From positions 32,998 to 96,997 of the forward strand of contig RCAB01000235.1 in NCBI GenBank assembly GCA_003640385.1: a stretch of 64,000 nucleotides of DNA, in the 5' to 3' direction. Position numbers and translations under genes: made by a program. Source of the stretch: Setaria digitata (taxonomy: Eukaryota > Nematoda > Chromadorea > Rhabditida > Setariidae). The notes under the pieces were generated by a model, which saw nothing but the letters and a program-made list of their open reading frames with translations, was not told the DNA's origin and did not search any database. Below are positions 61,595-64,000 of this stretch, piece by piece (positions within the stretch are counted from its first letter, which is position 1; each line of letters starts with the position of its first letter).

Positions 61595-63824
61595 GCAAAG
61601 GGTTTGGCGGAACTTAAGAACAACCAGTCTAATAACAATTTGTGAATTGTTAGCTTTCTACAACAACTCAATTTCATCCGGCCTATAGAAATCACAGCAG
61701 GGATATTTAAATCGCGGCCAAAGGAATGGAAAAATTTGTATATTATTAAAAAAAGAAAAAAAACTTTTAAATTACTGGAAAAACTTAATGATAATCATGT
61801 TCTACCTTCACTTTCAGTTGCTGATTGTCCATAACCTTTAATTTATGCACAAAATTAACTTCTTGTACAGCACTTGGTCGCTCGAAGTTCAGCTGGGCGT
61901 TAGTTTCAACTAATCTCTTATTCAGAGGAGTGTTTGAAGTTGTTACAATGGCTCCGGTTTCGGTAATTTGAACCTGCAATGTAAAAAGGCTATCAAAGTT
62001 AGTTTCTGACCACCACTATTAACATCTCATTAATTCTAACTACTTTTTTTATTTTTATTTTTATTTTTTTCATTTTCAATAACACTTCATCTGAATATGG
62101 AGAAATATAGTTAAGTAAATGAGTAATACCGTTGTAGGTTGTCCCAACAATTGAAGGTGATCTTGCTTTTCAGGAATAATATCACTTATTTGATAAGCTG
62201 GTTTTGGAACATCCAGTTTAAGCAGTGTACCTGTATAAAGGTATAAGAAAATATCTGCAAACATTTAAGGCTTACACTTTAATGATGTAACCGAAACTTA
62301 TTTACGATGAATAACTCGTATAGCTATCGAAAGAAATTGGGGTAAAGTGCTAATTAAAGTGTCATCTTTATTTCATATTTGGAACAAATATTCAAGCTCA
62401 AACTTGAATCGGCAGTATTCTCTATTTCATTGGTGAGAGGAGCACAGACTCCTGAGATAGGTGGTTCAGGCACCGTTGAAAATGAATGTTCTGATAATAG
62501 GAAATCAGGACTCGGTGATAGAGCTGGTACTGGAGATGGATCACCTGTAACCAGGATTGAATATTTCCGAAAGGAAAATCTACCTCTAAATTTATCCTTT
62601 TGTTCAAAAAAATTAAAGATCCAGTAACTAAGAAACAATTAATTCATTACTTTATTCACTGAGTGAAATCAAATAGTGACTTCTTTCGATATCCTCCTAA
62701 TCTATTATTTCTTAAATTCCAGTGCATTACAACTGACCAACACAGTCTGCCATCAGAATGCCATCATAAAATAACTTGTCAGTGAACTAACATTTGCTTA
62801 ATTATTATACGACGTATCGTTAGAAGGAATATATATTACAATAAATGCTAACATACCTTCTCCGCTATTTTCATAAAATAATTCCTCTTCTAAATTCAAC
62901 ATTTTATCGAGATCGCTCAGGGCTATGACAGCCGCATGATGGTGTCCATGTCCAGAACTCTTACAACTTCCTGCACTGTCGGATCTTTCGAGAATTTCCA
63001 GCCTACTTTCTCCTTCGCTATCGGCACCTACTTCAACTATTGCTATCTAAAACATTAACAAGCTACAAGCTAAGGACCTTTTTGAAAACAGAAGACGGAA
63101 AAGTAACTGAAGCAATATCAATGAACAAAAAAAGTAAAACAATATACGTGAAAACGAATGTTAGTAATAACAAACCTCATTTTTTTCATATTCCAGATTA
63201 CTCCCATTGTCTTCTGGTAAGCATGGTGCAGGTTGTTTCTTTTTTGACAGTAAAGGTGTTAATATATTAGCATTTATCATATGATCAGTTTCGATACATA
63301 CGGTACTTATTTCTGTTGATGGCGCTAACTCAACAACTGTCGTTGTTCCGGTACTTACTACCGATGATTTGGAAGTGAATGTTGTTACTTGGGGTGGTAG
63401 ATTCTGCTCGATAATAGACAGAACTGAGTGATGCTGTTGTTTACTGCTCACACTACTTTCATCATAGGGTTGAACCTGTAGAAAAAAAAAAATTTAGCTA
63501 AAAAATCCTCGAAGTATGGTTCATGAATGCAGCAAGCCTAATTTTCGATAAAACTTTACGACTGCCAACAATCAAATTGCAACTTATTTCAATTTTCTTT
63601 TTATTTCAAGAACTTATTCCAATAACTATTTCAAAACTTCAACAACTTACTTCACTCGTTGTTGCCACACTGCTCACTGTAGCCGTATCATCATCATCTT
63701 CATCATCATATAATGCTTCATCATCACTACCCACCACTACCTCTGTTGTTATTTGTTCAGCATTCATTTCACTAATCAAAGAACGAATACATTGAATTGA
63801 TCCTTGCTGGGCGAAAAACGGGTG
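53657..63824 (-). CDS. gck-4: SLK/STK10-like STE20 kinase, C-terminal part (gck-4 type)
   Basis: Ser/Thr kinase of the SLK/LOK branch; vertebrate members phosphorylate ERM proteins at the cell cortex. The window has 27 exons, 1281 codons with stop, all in phase. The first, 63824-63651, begins HPFFAQQGSI, the last helix of the kinase domain; the catalytic core is right of the window. An acidic patch (DDEDDDD) and a Ser/Thr/Pro-rich linker of about 750 residues follow (63475-57853). KKTRVYVVDGVQMTST (57552-57401) starts the C-terminal coiled-coil region: LHELRRLQREEARQQRELNA, WDLEEKQLAERHHL, FRTESKTRIAMFKESLRI and LEAEFARELDEVEAFY, all close to SLK/STK10. Other exons: 63475-63176, 63046-62857, 62545-62396, 62230-62130, 61973-61806, 61320-61264, 61049-60969, 60663-60571, 60469-60293, 60205-60125, 59752-59513, 59302-59165, 59091-58921, 58540-58445, 58080-57853, 56408-56285, 56123-55995, 55842-55699, 55608-55481, 55200-55074, 54997-54845, 54764-54600, 54356-54243, 53919-53817, 53718-53657. 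Confidence 0.94.
61554..61591. repeat. AT dinucleotide microsatellite
   Basis: An uninterrupted (AT)n of about 35 bp in an intron of the kinase gene. Confidence 0.9.
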
Positions 63825-64000
63825 CTGAAGTGAAGTTTACAAGTTTACCACTGCATGATGCAAATGCATGATTCTGTCCAAAAACTTATATTAGTTGAAA
63901 TTGTTCCCTTCTTCAAAAATCAAATATGGGTTAGAAAAATTTTGTCTCTAATACTTTTCATTAAAATGAACGACTTTTTCCCACTGAAACGGATAAAAAA
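63825..64000 (-). other. Kinase-gene intron running off the right edge
   Basis: An acceptor (cttcag) lies at 63827-63825 before the HPFF exon. The remainder to 64000 shows no exon. Confidence 0.6.

Noticed and set aside
61228..61617. 129-codon plus-strand frame opposite the kinase gene
   Set aside because: It is antisense to a confirmed exon (61320-61264) and ends in an AT microsatellite.
1..64000. Bacterial (Wolbachia-type) insertion or CRISPR array
   Set aside because: I looked for long uninterrupted bacterial-style open frames and regularly spaced repeats and saw none; every firm gene is intron-split.

Overview
The window is AT-rich nuclear DNA from a parasitic nematode, most likely a filarial worm (Onchocercidae). 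Genes are split into many short exons (mostly 60-300 bp) by AT-rich introns with TTTCAG-type acceptors. Several start codons sit 0-16 nt after an acceptor-like AG, as in spliced-leader genes. The protein families are animal ones, including a ciliary BBS gene with an RFX-type X-box. The genus is not fixed by anything I can see.

Layout. 1-22 kb is gene-poor and full of decayed simple repeats, local tandem duplications and TA-rich palindromes. It holds only two partial gene models of unknown function: minus strand 3208-7092 and plus strand 16554-16997. 22-33 kb carries two minus-strand genes, a Mn-type cation diffusion facilitator (22288-26346) and a divergent GH18 chitinase-like protein (28958-32676). 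35.8-47.3 kb carries two plus-strand genes, an INPP4-family phosphoinositide 4-phosphatase with an N-terminal PH-like domain (35797-40200) and BBS5 (43806-47266). 48-64 kb carries two minus-strand genes, a CP2/LSF-type (TFCP2/UBP1) transcription factor (48202-51898) and the C-terminal 1281 residues of an SLK/STK10-like STE20 kinase (C. elegans gck-4 type), whose kinase domain lies beyond the right edge.

The six recognised genes do not form a pathway; they are independent single-copy loci. GH18 and INPP4 are divergent and share about 3.1 kb of upstream DNA. BBS5 and CP2 are convergent. CP2 lies downstream of the kinase gene on the same strand. All exon junctions given were read by hand from GT/AG sites and checked for phase.

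The most interesting signals are: (i) repeated local duplications that copy an exon edge with its splice site into the adjacent intron, at least three times in the CDF and GH18 genes; (ii) an X-box upstream of BBS5; (iii) a tRNA-like cloverleaf element with a Pol III-type T-run inside an INPP4 intron; (iv) a GH18 protein that keeps the catalytic Glu but has lost three conserved positions; (v) an INPP4 protein with a PH-like instead of a C2 N-terminus; and (vi) three single-N assembly joins flanked by near-identical about 106-125 bp copies, which are probably artefacts.
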